This document shows positions 1 through 7,949 of a stretch of DNA of 35,195 nt, piece by piece; the first letter of the stretch is position 1; each line of letters opens with the position of its first letter. Source of the DNA: DATJPR01 sp035506295 (GTDB lineage: Bacteria; Bacteroidota; Ignavibacteria; UBA10030; UBA6906). The position numbers were made by a program, and so were the translations under genes. Under the pieces are notes generated by a model. It had not been told where the DNA came from, searched no databases, and was given only the letters and a program-made list of their open reading frames with translations. The stretch lies in NCBI GenBank assembly GCA_035506295.1, contig DATJPR010000181.1, positions 1-35,195 of the forward strand, read 5' to 3'.

Positions 1-2211
1 AACGGTTCCGTCCGACATCGTGATCAGAAATTCGTAAGGCTGTGGCAGGGCGCTGATCCCCACGACCGCCGCACTCGTGTCCATCGCGACCCGCGCACTA
101 TCGCCGAGAGTACCATCCAAACGGAGCATGTACACGAGCCCGCCGTCAAGCCCGACAGCAACAAGGGAGCCGTTTGACACCAGAGGCGTAACAATCCTCC
201 GGGCGAAGGGATGGAAGAAGATTTCTGTCGCAAGGCTGTCCGGGGTCCCGTCGGGCTTGAGGGCGTACTCCCGGATCCCCGTCCGTCCCGGTGTACTTGA
301 GTTCACCGCAACAAAGAGAAGTTGAGCGGGCGGATCTCCGAACGTCCCCGCCAATGGACCGGACGCGAGCGTGTCCCCGACCTGCAGGTTGACCATCATG
401 CCGCTGGCCTTGCCTCCTGGAAGCGCCGGCGAACCGTTCATCGTCCATGCAAACACGCTGCCCGGTGCTTGCACGGACTGCTGACCATTCTGCGTGGCCG
501 CAGAGGGATTTCCTGTATACGCCACCACCACCGAGGGTACGCCGATCGTGGCAACGACTTGTGAGCGGGGAGATGGTAGATACCCCGGTGCCTTGGGAAA
601 ACCGGGAAGCGCTGCAATCTGTGCGTCCCCGCGCTGAACGGAGAAAGTCATCCGCGGCGATCGTTGCGAGAAATTGCCCATCGTGATGTGCGTGTTGCCA
701 CCCGCGTAGCTTGCGGAACTCGGGATCGTTGTCGGCGAGAATTGGTTTTTGTAGAGTGGGGATATGTTTCCGGAGAACCAGAAGTCCAGCACCGTTCCCT
801 GCTCCGTCCCGGATCCCGCGGTGAACATGGCATAGGTTCGTCCGATATCCTGGGCTCCATCCGCCTCCATCACGCTCACCCCGCGATGGTCGGGATTCGC
901 ATTGACCGCATCGGTGGCGATCCCCCGGGCGATCACCGACTCGTCGATATGCCAGATCAAGGCGCCACCGTTGTAGAACGTGCCATCCGGATCGGTTTCG
1001 CCGGGCAGGCTCCAGTCCGGCACCGTTACATCCGTTACGCTTCCTTTGATCAACGTCACATCGTATTCGTTGAAGCCGGTAGTGTCGCGCGCAAAGGTCT
1101 GCTGGATCACGTTCCCCTGATACAGTCGGGTCACCGTCACCCCCGTGCCGAAGGGATCGCGGCTTCGGTTCTCGACGAGAAAGTATTCAGAACTGCTGAT
1201 CGGTACCCGGTACGCAGTGTCGGCAAGGGCGACGGCGGGCAGCGACAACGTCGTGTCGGTTGACCCGACAACGGGAACTGTCATCCAGCCGAGCCAGTAT
1301 TTTTCCCATGCCGACGGCTCGGGGGGAAACGCGCCGCTGTAACTGAAGATCGCCTGACCGTCCATCAAGCCGAAACGGCCGATGCCGGACGCACCCGACT
1401 GCGTATCGAAGAGGTCGGGCAACCCGAGGAAGTTGCCCATCGAAGCGCACAGGAGACCGTTGATGCCGAGAATGAGGGGAACATCGCCGATCGCACCGGG
1501 CAGGAGGCGCGACTCGGTTTCCGGCACCACCATGGTATTGGTGATGAGGAACGACCCCCCCTTTACGGGAATTCCCTGATAGGAAGAGCCGTACACCGCG
1601 CGAAATCCCGACAACCCGAAGTAGAGTGATGGGATGTCGTATGGCGTCGGATCGTACCCCAATTCCGACACGAGATCGATGTCCCGTCCCGATCCCGCGT
1701 GGATCACCACGAAGCTCTGGTACGCGTGGAAATCGGGCACGAGGTTGAGAGAATCGACGGCATGCCAGGTGTCGCGCGCGAGATTTGCGACGAGCAGATT
1801 GGACCCGTTGCGGGGAGGCGAATAGCTCTGCATGATCGACGGCAGAGTGACCGTCGAATCGAGAAGAGTCGCCTTGATGATAACTCTCCCTTTGGAGACG
1901 CGCCGGTAGTAATTCTCGAGGAACTGGAAATGGGCGCGGAAGTACGTCGCATCGTGCGGCGGTGCGTCGAGGACCGTGTCCGCCGGGCTCGCGGAGAGGG
2001 TGAATTTGCCGTTGCCCGTAGTGCGCGAATCGTTGTCCGTCTGGAACTGGACCCGGACGGCGAGCACGCTCACCGTTTCAGCAACCGCCTGATAGAGCCG
2101 CGGCGAATGCAGGGCATCCGCACCCACGACACTCAGGGGGTGACTCATGCGCTGCGCGAATGCCGTGAACGGCGACACAAGGAACAGCAGGAGGAAAAAG
2201 CGACGCGTCAT
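1..2211 (-). CDS. Secreted M6-peptidase-like protein, catalytic motif lost (partial, runs off the left edge)
   Basis: An open frame of 737 codons runs from ATG at 2211 to base 1 without a stop, so the C-terminus lies outside the window. Residues 1-20 form a signal peptide (MTRRFFLLLFLVSPFTAFAQ). The body resembles the M6/immune inhibitor A family: an early TTGNGKF segment near residue 65, an NYYRRVSKG segment near 100, then GLPDLFDT, GIGRFGLMDG and SAWEKYWLGW around residues 263-310. In active members the residues before GLPDLxD read HEFGH; here positions 256-260 read ASMGN, so both zinc histidines and the catalytic glutamate are missing. From about residue 535 onward, repeated short beta-rich stretches suggest a propeller or adhesion region. 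It follows porU and porV on the same strand, so it is probably a T9SS cargo or accessory; a C-terminal sorting domain cannot be checked here. No strong ribosome site is visible. Confidence 0.8.
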   Translation of the reverse strand, partial: MTRRFFLLLFLVSPFTAFAQRMSHPLSVVGADALHSPRLYQAVAETVSVLAVRVQFQTDNDSRTTGNGKFTLSASPADTVLDAPPHDATYFRAHFQFLENYYRRVSKGRVIIKATLLDSTVTLPSIMQSYSPPRNGSNLLVANLARDTWHAVDSLNLVPDFHAYQSFVVIHAGSGRDIDLVSELGYDPTPYDIPSLYFGLSGFRAVYGSSYQGIPVKGGSFLITNTMVVPETESRLLPGAIGDVPLILGINGLLCASMGNFLGLPDLFDTQSGASGIGRFGLMDGQAIFSYSGAFPPEPSAWEKYWLGWMTVPVVGSTDTTLSLPAVALADTAYRVPISSSEYFLVENRSRDPFGTGVTVTRLYQGNVIQQTFARDTTGFNEYDVTLIKGSVTDVTVPDWSLPGETDPDGTFYNGGALIWHIDESVIARGIATDAVNANPDHRGVSVMEADGAQDIGRTYAMFTAGSGTEQGTVLDFWFSGNISPLYKNQFSPTTIPSSASYAGGNTHITMGNFSQRSPRMTFSVQRGDAQIAALPGFPKAPGYLPSPRSQVVATIGVPSVVVAYTGNPSAATQNGQQSVQAPGSVFAWTMNGSPALPGGKASGMMVNLQVGDTLASGPLAGTFGDPPAQLLFVAVNSSTPGRTGIREYALKPDGTPDSLATEIFFHPFARRIVTPLVSNGSLVAVGLDGGLVYMLRLDGTLGDSARVAMDTSAAVVGISALPQPYEFLITMSDGTV

Positions 2212-2235
2212 GGAAGAGGAGGATTATTGGGAAAG

Positions 2236-2267
2236 GCTGATGGTGGACTGCAGCATCCACCATCAGC
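2236..2267 (-). terminator. Stem-loop after porV
   Basis: A perfect 12-bp inverted repeat (GCTGATGGTGGA and its complement) with an 8-nt loop lies between the porV stop and the next start codon. On the minus strand it is followed only by a weak CTTTCCC tract, so it may be a leaky terminator or an mRNA-stabilising hairpin separating porV from the M6-like gene. Confidence 0.5.
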
Positions 2268-2293
2268 GAAACCCGTGTTGTCGACAGGGGGAT

Positions 2294-3427
2294 CTATTTG
2301 GAGCTGGATTCACCCTCACTTCCGCCCCACGAAATCCGGAGGGAGAACCGGATGGTGTCCGAAAGCGGCTCGTCGGGTCCGGCGGAGATGTAACTGAAAT
2401 CAAATCCATAAATGTCGTACCGGATCCCGGCGCCGAACGTGAGGAATTTCCGGTTGCCGAAATTGGGATCTTCGTAGAAGTAGCCGATGCGAAGGGCGAT
2501 CAATTTAGGAGCCCCGTACCAGTACTCCATCCCCCCGCACGTGATCACTTTGCGGATGCCTCCGGATCCCCACGCCGTTATCAAGGATTTGGGAAGGGCA
2601 TCCGAAGTCCCGTCATCGTGCCGTCGGACCAGCAATCTGCTGAAATCCAGCGAGGCTTCGAGCGAGTTGTATTCATCGCTGAAGATCCTGTACCCAAACC
2701 CGACCCGCAGGTTTGTGGGAAGGGGATCGGCCTGGGCGGCGTCGACATACGTCACCTTGGGACCGAGGTTGCTCAGGTTGACGCCGAGGCTGAATTGTTT
2801 TCCGATGTCGCCGATGAGCGGGACCTCCAACGTTTGCGGTCTCCACATCATGGCCAGATCAACGCTCATCGTCGAGGTAATCCCGTTTCCTTTTTCCGCT
2901 TCCGTGCCGACGGGAGAGAGCGCGCTATGGATGAAGCGGAGGTTGACGCCAAGACCGAGGTCATCGGTCGCCTTCGTCGCATACCCTGCCGTCACGGCGT
3001 ACTCATAGGACCGGAAGGTGCCGATCACCTCCGGGCCGTTCGACCCCGTGATCTGGAACTCGCCGAGGCTCAAGTAGGTGACGCTGGCCCCGATCGTCCC
3101 GCCGATCGCGTCGATGCGCTGACGGTAGTTCAGGTGATCGTAGAAGAGATCAGGGAGCTGGAATTGCGGAAGCCAATTGGCGTGGGTGATGCTGACCTCC
3201 TGCCCATCCATGAAGGCGAGGGCGCCGGGGTTCCAATAGATCGCCGACACATCCTCGACGGATCCCGTCCCTGACTCTCCTATACCCGACGAGCGTGAAT
3301 CGGGCGCGATCAGCAAGAATGGAACAGCTGACTCACCCTGGGCCGACACATCCTGCGGAAGAACGAGAACCGTCAGAAGTGTAGCGACTGCGGCTATTCC
3401 CGCTTTGCCGCACGTGGACTTACTCAT
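2294..3427 (-). CDS. porV: PorV, type IX secretion outer-membrane shuttle protein
   Basis: This 377-residue protein begins with a signal peptide ending near VSAQG at about residue 30. It is followed by PFLLIAPDSRSSGIGESG, the hallmark start of the PorV/LptO family, and then WNPGAL (about residue 66). The rest is alternating aromatic/aliphatic strands typical of a 14-strand FadL-like barrel, and length fits the family. PorV carries T9SS cargo from the translocon to the PorU sortase on the outer membrane. The gene starts 59 nt after porU on the same strand, with a good ribosome site (CTGGAGG). The gap is very AT-rich and could hold an internal promoter (TTGTAA, 18 nt, TATATT), but this is weak. 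The porU-porV pairing strongly supports the call. Confidence 0.9.
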   Translation of the reverse strand: MSKSTCGKAGIAAVATLLTVLVLPQDVSAQGESAVPFLLIAPDSRSSGIGESGTGSVEDVSAIYWNPGALAFMDGQEVSITHANWLPQFQLPDLFYDHLNYRQRIDAIGGTIGASVTYLSLGEFQITGSNGPEVIGTFRSYEYAVTAGYATKATDDLGLGVNLRFIHSALSPVGTEAEKGNGITSTMSVDLAMMWRPQTLEVPLIGDIGKQFSLGVNLSNLGPKVTYVDAAQADPLPTNLRVGFGYRIFSDEYNSLEASLDFSRLLVRRHDDGTSDALPKSLITAWGSGGIRKVITCGGMEYWYGAPKLIALRIGYFYEDPNFGNRKFLTFGAGIRYDIYGFDFSYISAGPDEPLSDTIRFSLRISWGGSEGESSSK

Positions 3428-3486
3428 AGTTGGCCTCCAGGTTTTCGGACAACAACATTAAGATTATAATATAACAACAACCATGC

Positions 3487-6400
3487 CTACTTTACAATGG
3501 CGAGTTTCCCGAGCGCTTCGCTGGTGAACTTGCCGTCGACGGTTGAAGCGACGACTTTGTAGAGATAGACGCCGTTGGCAATACCGTCCCCATCGGCGTC
3601 CCGCCCATCCCACGGGATCTTCACAAACGATTCGCCGCCCGTGGTGGATTCTATGGATTTGATCATTCGCCCGGCAACGGTATAGACCTTGATCCGCACG
3701 TTCAATGGAGTCTGCTGATTCTGGTGGAACGTGAAGTAGGTGATCCCCGCCGAGAACGGGTTCGGGAAGTTCATCACGTCGGTGATGACAAGGTTTTCGT
3801 CGGACGCGACCTGGAACTCCGTTTCGACAGTACTGGAGTTGTTGAACGAATCCCAAGCACGGATTCTCAACGTATTCTTCCCCACTGGCAGACTGCTCAG
3901 TTGGTACTGGACCGTTCCCTGTCGATAGTTGTTGATGGTACTTGTGTACGCGTCGGTGAGGTCCACGCTCTGGGCGCTGTTGTTGAGCCACGCTTCGATC
4001 CGGTGGCCGATGCCGGAGGCCGAGGTGTTGATGCCGTTGGAGTCCGCAAGGTCCGCAAGGAGGACGGGATTCGGTCCGACGAGGTCCCCCTGCCGGAAGG
4101 TGCGACTATTGAGATAGATCGTGATCGCCGGACCGGCATTGTCGTGCGTTGACACCGAGTCGGTGCCGCTGAAAGCGATGTTCCCGGTGTAGCCCTCGGC
4201 ATCGGACGTGCTGTTCGTGCAGTAGGCCACCATGCGTCCGCGTCCCGTGGAATCCCCGAAGAATATGTCCTTCGGCACCACGAATGTTGCGTGAAATCGC
4301 CCGCGGGCCACCGTGTTGTCGCCGCGGAAGATGGTGCTCCCCGTCGCCGTGTAGGACCAATTGCGGCCCGGATAGAAATTGATGATGGTCTGCACGCGAC
4401 TCGCATCGTTCACGAAGAGGATCATTTGACCGTTGAAGGTCGAATCGACATCGTCGGAGGCGTCGCGCATCGAGCCTGCAACCGTCACGGTCGACAGCGA
4501 CTGGATGGCGATCGGCGACGTCCGGGCAAGAGTGTTCGTGCTGTCGACGGACAACCGGTTGATGCTGTCGACCGAGGCGTAGCCTGATGGATACTGCAGG
4601 CGTAATGTCGGGTCACCCAGGAAGAAATACTTCTGGTCGTTTTCGAGGTTCCCGCGCTGTTTGTACTGGAACAGGGCGGTGGCTGGACGTTCGACCTGGA
4701 CACGGTTGTACGCGTCGTGGGTGAACATGGCGTGGTACGTACCGTAGTTGAGCTCCGCATTACTGCTCGCGTAGACCTTCCTGCAGGCGGAGATCACCGC
4801 GATGCCGCCGCCATCGGGCTTGTTGACCAGCAACTCACCTCCGGAAACCTGAGACGGGTCGTCGAACTGTGAGAAGTTGCAGGTCGCGAGGAAATAGAGC
4901 GTCAGCCGGTTGGTGTTGAGGAGCTGCGGGATCGACGTGAGCGTGTTGAAGATATTTTCGTGCGCCCACTGCTGGGGATTCCCGTGACCGGTATAGTTGA
5001 GGATCAGCGTCCCCTGGTTGATCTGGTCGATGATCGCCTGATAGGCTCCCGGCTTGCGCCGCCCAAGAGCGTCGTAGACGGTCGGATACTCCGCGATGTA
5101 AATCTTCTTCTTCTCGAACTCGTCAGGCGTGTAATTGGAGGAGGAGAGCGACTCGGCGGCATCGGCATGGATCGTCAGGTCAGCAAAGTCCCCGCCCTCC
5201 GACGTCCACGAGTCGTCGGCGACATAGGTGGCGCGCATCTTCCATCCGTCCGCCACCGATTGTGTTTCATAGCGCATGACCTTGTCGACCACGGTGTTGG
5301 CATCGGCAAGGTCGCGCGACGGAATCCTCCCCAGGACAATCGAGGGATTGGTCGCGGTTGAGCTGAACATCGCAAAGTAGTCGTCTGTCGAATAGCTGTC
5401 CACACCGTCGACCGAGTTCGCGCTTTGCCACGTCGGGACGAATGAGGTCTTCTTCCCGAGAATGCCCTTGTAGTCGTAGGAGGCGCCGCCGAAGAGCAGC
5501 ACAAATTGCGGCTTGCGAGTCCAGTTGGTGTAGTCGTAGTAGAGGTAGTCCCGGATCGCCGTGATATCGGGAATGCCCCCGGCAAATTCGTTGTAGATCT
5601 GACTGACATCCGTCACGATCGTCTTGAGATTCCCATGCGCCGCCTGCTGACGCCACCCGGCAAGCCGGTTGGCCGCCGATACGAAATCCGAACTCGTGAT
5701 GATGATGTAGTCCGCCCCGTCCGCGAACCCGTGAAGGTCCTGGTTCGTCACGGCCTGGACCGCTGCCGGCTGTTTGTAGGTTGACGGCCCGGCTGCCACA
5801 AATTCCTGGACAGCTCCGGCTGTCGATGGTGCCCGGAAGCTGTAGGTCCCGTACACTCCGCCGATCACTTTCACGTTCGAGGGCGATGACACATCGAAGA
5901 TCATCGGCTGCTCGGTAAACTGTTGCAGCTGGTACTGCACGACGTCGGTCCGATCCGGTCCCCAGAAATGCAGGTAGTTCCCATTGGCGAAAAAGAACCG
6001 CGGATAATCCCACTCCACCCAGTCGATATACCCCTGGGATCCCGATCCTGCCAGATTGAAGGAGAACACCAGGCGGCTCGTGTTGGAGGAAAGGCTCGAC
6101 GAGCCTGATGCGTCGGAGGTGGTTTCGTAGGCGTACGTGTAGATCGAGTACACCACGCCGGAAACGTAGAATCGCCCCAGGCTCACGCCCGATTCGAGTA
6201 CGTCGAAACTGGCGCCGCCGTTCGGTGGATATGCCAACAGCGCGAACCGGTAGTTGATCGCATCGCCGGGCACGAGTCCCGGCATCGGTTCCGCATAGGT
6301 AAAGGTCGGGTTCTTGTCGTCCAGAATGTGTGCGTACCAGTCCTTGCCCGAGAGGACGTTTTCCACCGGGTTGAGCAGCTTGACGTTTTCCTCTTCCACG

Positions 6401-7557
6401 GCGAGATGATCCCGGAACCGGTCCGGGGAATACGTCGGCGGATCGCTGTCCGACTGCTCGGTTGCCATCCTTTTCCCGGTCGCCCCTCCGTACGTCAGCC
6501 AGTAGTAGTTCGTCTCCGAATAATGATTAATATAGTGGTGCATCGTCTTTCCCACCGGGTCATAGGTCCAGCCCCGCACCGACTTTCCATAAAACAGGAT
6601 GTAGTCCCCCGTATCGAACTTGCCGTCGGACTCGCCCTGGACATAGATGGCATTCTCGACCAGGTCCGTCGGGCGGCCCTGCGTAATATCCTCTGAGAGC
6701 TCCTGTCCCCCGTTGCCATAGATCTTGATCGTCCTCGGGTCAACTCCCGACACATCGATCCCTGCCGCGCTGAGGTACGCAGCGTCGAGCTTGTACACGC
6801 CATCCGCGTTGACCGACAACCGAAGCCACTTCCCCGAGCTCAGCACGCTGGAATTCAGGGACGCAGTACGCGCAAGCCTGACCGCAGTGGCCGGCACGGC
6901 TCCGTTGAGCAGTCCCGGCCCCACGAGCTGGGCGTCCTGACCTGTTGCCGTTCCCCCGGCCGATGTGCCGTAGTCCACTTGCACAACGATCCGTGTATAT
7001 CGCCGCACCGTCCTCGTTGCCGGATTGAACTGCACAGGTGCGACGGTCACCGTGCTGACGAGCAGACTCCGGACACGTGAAGGCGTGCTGAGTGACACCA
7101 CCTGCCCCGGAAGAAATGTTGAAACCCCGTAAGCCTTGCTGTCCATTTGGTACACGGGCGCGCCGAACATGCCGTTCTCGACCTTGTCCTTGGGCACCGG
7201 CGGCAGGGTCGTCCCCGGGACGTCCTCATAGTCTGCTGCAACGACCTGTACGGCGTTCCCCTGCGTCGAGGGCAGACTCACGGCGAAGCGCCTGCAAGCG
7301 AGGTCCGGAGCGCCGGTCCGGGGGTGAGGGTCGAACGGTCCGGCACCGGCGAAATCAAATGCCGTGAATGTCTGTCCTCCTGCGTCGATCACCCGCGGCG
7401 ATGTGTAGACCGGCCGGTACTCGAACACAAAGGAACGGTTGTCGGAACGGACAACGCGCACCCCTGCCGGGGCGGAGTTCCCCGCGGCATGTGCCCGGAC
7501 TCCTGATGCCACGAGGAACACGAGCGCGAGACGACCGATGCTGGTCTTGACTTTCAT
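3487..7557 (-). CDS. porU: PorU, type IX secretion C25 (gingipain-like) sortase
   Basis: The frame is open from 7695, but I place the start at ATG 7557 because it begins a clear signal peptide (MKVKTSIGRLALVFLVASG, cleavage near AHA), giving 1356 residues. The C25 peptidase domain lies in the second half: the histidine of NYTGHG is residue 858 and the cysteine of LATCNFSQFDDP is residue 893, spacing similar to gingipains, so the catalytic dyad appears intact. The last ~95 residues, from FPNPFSAG through WDGRDADGDGIANGVYLYKV, form a FlgD-like/T9SS C-terminal domain, as PorU proteins usually have. PorU removes the sorting domain of secreted cargo and attaches the cargo to anionic lipopolysaccharide or an equivalent at the cell surface. 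It heads an operon with porV and the M6-like gene, behind a long structured leader. Confidence 0.92.
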   Translation of the reverse strand: MKVKTSIGRLALVFLVASGVRAHAAGNSAPAGVRVVRSDNRSFVFEYRPVYTSPRVIDAGGQTFTAFDFAGAGPFDPHPRTGAPDLACRRFAVSLPSTQGNAVQVVAADYEDVPGTTLPPVPKDKVENGMFGAPVYQMDSKAYGVSTFLPGQVVSLSTPSRVRSLLVSTVTVAPVQFNPATRTVRRYTRIVVQVDYGTSAGGTATGQDAQLVGPGLLNGAVPATAVRLARTASLNSSVLSSGKWLRLSVNADGVYKLDAAYLSAAGIDVSGVDPRTIKIYGNGGQELSEDITQGRPTDLVENAIYVQGESDGKFDTGDYILFYGKSVRGWTYDPVGKTMHHYINHYSETNYYWLTYGGATGKRMATEQSDSDPPTYSPDRFRDHLAVEEENVKLLNPVENVLSGKDWYAHILDDKNPTFTYAEPMPGLVPGDAINYRFALLAYPPNGGASFDVLESGVSLGRFYVSGVVYSIYTYAYETTSDASGSSSLSSNTSRLVFSFNLAGSGSQGYIDWVEWDYPRFFFANGNYLHFWGPDRTDVVQYQLQQFTEQPMIFDVSSPSNVKVIGGVYGTYSFRAPSTAGAVQEFVAAGPSTYKQPAAVQAVTNQDLHGFADGADYIIITSSDFVSAANRLAGWRQQAAHGNLKTIVTDVSQIYNEFAGGIPDITAIRDYLYYDYTNWTRKPQFVLLFGGASYDYKGILGKKTSFVPTWQSANSVDGVDSYSTDDYFAMFSSTATNPSIVLGRIPSRDLADANTVVDKVMRYETQSVADGWKMRATYVADDSWTSEGGDFADLTIHADAAESLSSSNYTPDEFEKKKIYIAEYPTVYDALGRRKPGAYQAIIDQINQGTLILNYTGHGNPQQWAHENIFNTLTSIPQLLNTNRLTLYFLATCNFSQFDDPSQVSGGELLVNKPDGGGIAVISACRKVYASSNAELNYGTYHAMFTHDAYNRVQVERPATALFQYKQRGNLENDQKYFFLGDPTLRLQYPSGYASVDSINRLSVDSTNTLARTSPIAIQSLSTVTVAGSMRDASDDVDSTFNGQMILFVNDASRVQTIINFYPGRNWSYTATGSTIFRGDNTVARGRFHATFVVPKDIFFGDSTGRGRMVAYCTNSTSDAEGYTGNIAFSGTDSVSTHDNAGPAITIYLNSRTFRQGDLVGPNPVLLADLADSNGINTSASGIGHRIEAWLNNSAQSVDLTDAYTSTINNYRQGTVQYQLSSLPVGKNTLRIRAWDSFNNSSTVETEFQVASDENLVITDVMNFPNPFSAGITYFTFHQNQQTPLNVRIKVYTVAGRMIKSIESTTGGESFVKIPWDGRDADGDGIANGVYLYKVVASTVDGKFTSEALGKLAIVK

Positions 7558-7709
7558 GCGATGGCCATATCTTCGTCCGGAAAAATGAAATCGCCGAACG
7601 TTATCTGCATGCATAACATTCGGCGGCTCAATGACGGAGTCACCACAAAGAGGGAGCCGACCGAACAGGTTTCGCCCGTGCATGACATCTCGCACGAGCC
7701 CGTGAACAT
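7554..7709 (-). CDS. Possible 51-residue upstream ORF overlapping the porU start
   Basis: A short frame starts at ATG 7709 in the porU leader and ends with TGA at 7554-7556, overlapping the porU ATG as ATGA. This arrangement resembles translational coupling. The peptide is unusually rich in cysteine (4) and methionine (5), has no recognisable domain and passes through the leader hairpin. I see no convincing ribosome site. It could equally be chance, since the leader is also open in the porU frame. Confidence 0.25.
   Translation of the reverse strand: MFTGSCEMSCTGETCSVGSLFVVTPSLSRRMLCMQITFGDFIFPDEDMAIA
7581..7625 (-). promoter_or_regulatory. Terminator-like hairpin in the porU leader (candidate attenuator)
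   Basis: Arms at 7592-7604 and 7613-7625 pair over 13 positions around an 8-nt loop. The only imperfect pair (7599/7618) is C-A on the plus strand but a G-U wobble in the minus-strand RNA, so the hairpin is fully paired only in the porU transcript. It is followed by ATTTCATTTTTCC, a T-rich tract, about 24 nt before the porU ATG. No minus-strand gene ends just upstream, because the next gene (glgA) is divergent. This favours premature termination within the leader rather than an ordinary gene-end terminator. Confidence 0.55.
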
Positions 7710-7783
7710 GATTAATGATCGACGATGGAAACCTGTTATCGAAGGTACTCTGAGCGGTTCTCCGTGATCTATTCCAATCTTAC

Positions 7784-7814
7784 CAAAGATAGAAAAGGGA
7801 ATCTACATTGTCAA
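7784..7814 (-). promoter_or_regulatory. Promoter of the porU-porV operon
   Basis: On the minus strand TTGACA (7809-7814) is followed after exactly 17 nt by TATCTTTG (7784-7791). This fits both the general sigma-70 pattern and the Bacteroidota -7 consensus TAnnTTTG. The expected start near 7777 gives a leader of about 220 nt. Confidence 0.65.
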
Positions 7815-7871
7815 GGCAATGTGCGATTGCTCACGCGGATACGCGGCCGGAGGCACCGGCGCCGGCATTCG

Positions 7872-7900
7872 TTGATTCTCTAGGCACAATGTCGTAGATT
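7872..7900 (+). promoter_or_regulatory. Promoter of the glgA gene cluster
   Basis: TTGATT (7872-7877), a 17-nt spacer and TAGATT (7895-7900) lie upstream of glgA, predicting a start near 7907 and a leader of about 43 nt. The sequence is weaker than the other promoters in the window. Between this and the porU promoter I see nothing else recognisable. Confidence 0.45.
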
Positions 7901-7949
7901 ACACCATCGTGAACGCATTCTTACCTCGTTTCCCACGCAAAACACCTTC

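Noticed and set aside
2147..3274. Long plus-strand frame opposite porV
   Set aside because: It is an antisense shadow of a well-supported gene and has arginine- and aspartate-rich composition without any domain.
7558..7695. 46-residue N-terminal extension of porU
   Set aside because: It would bury the signal peptide that begins at 7557; no family feature lies in it.
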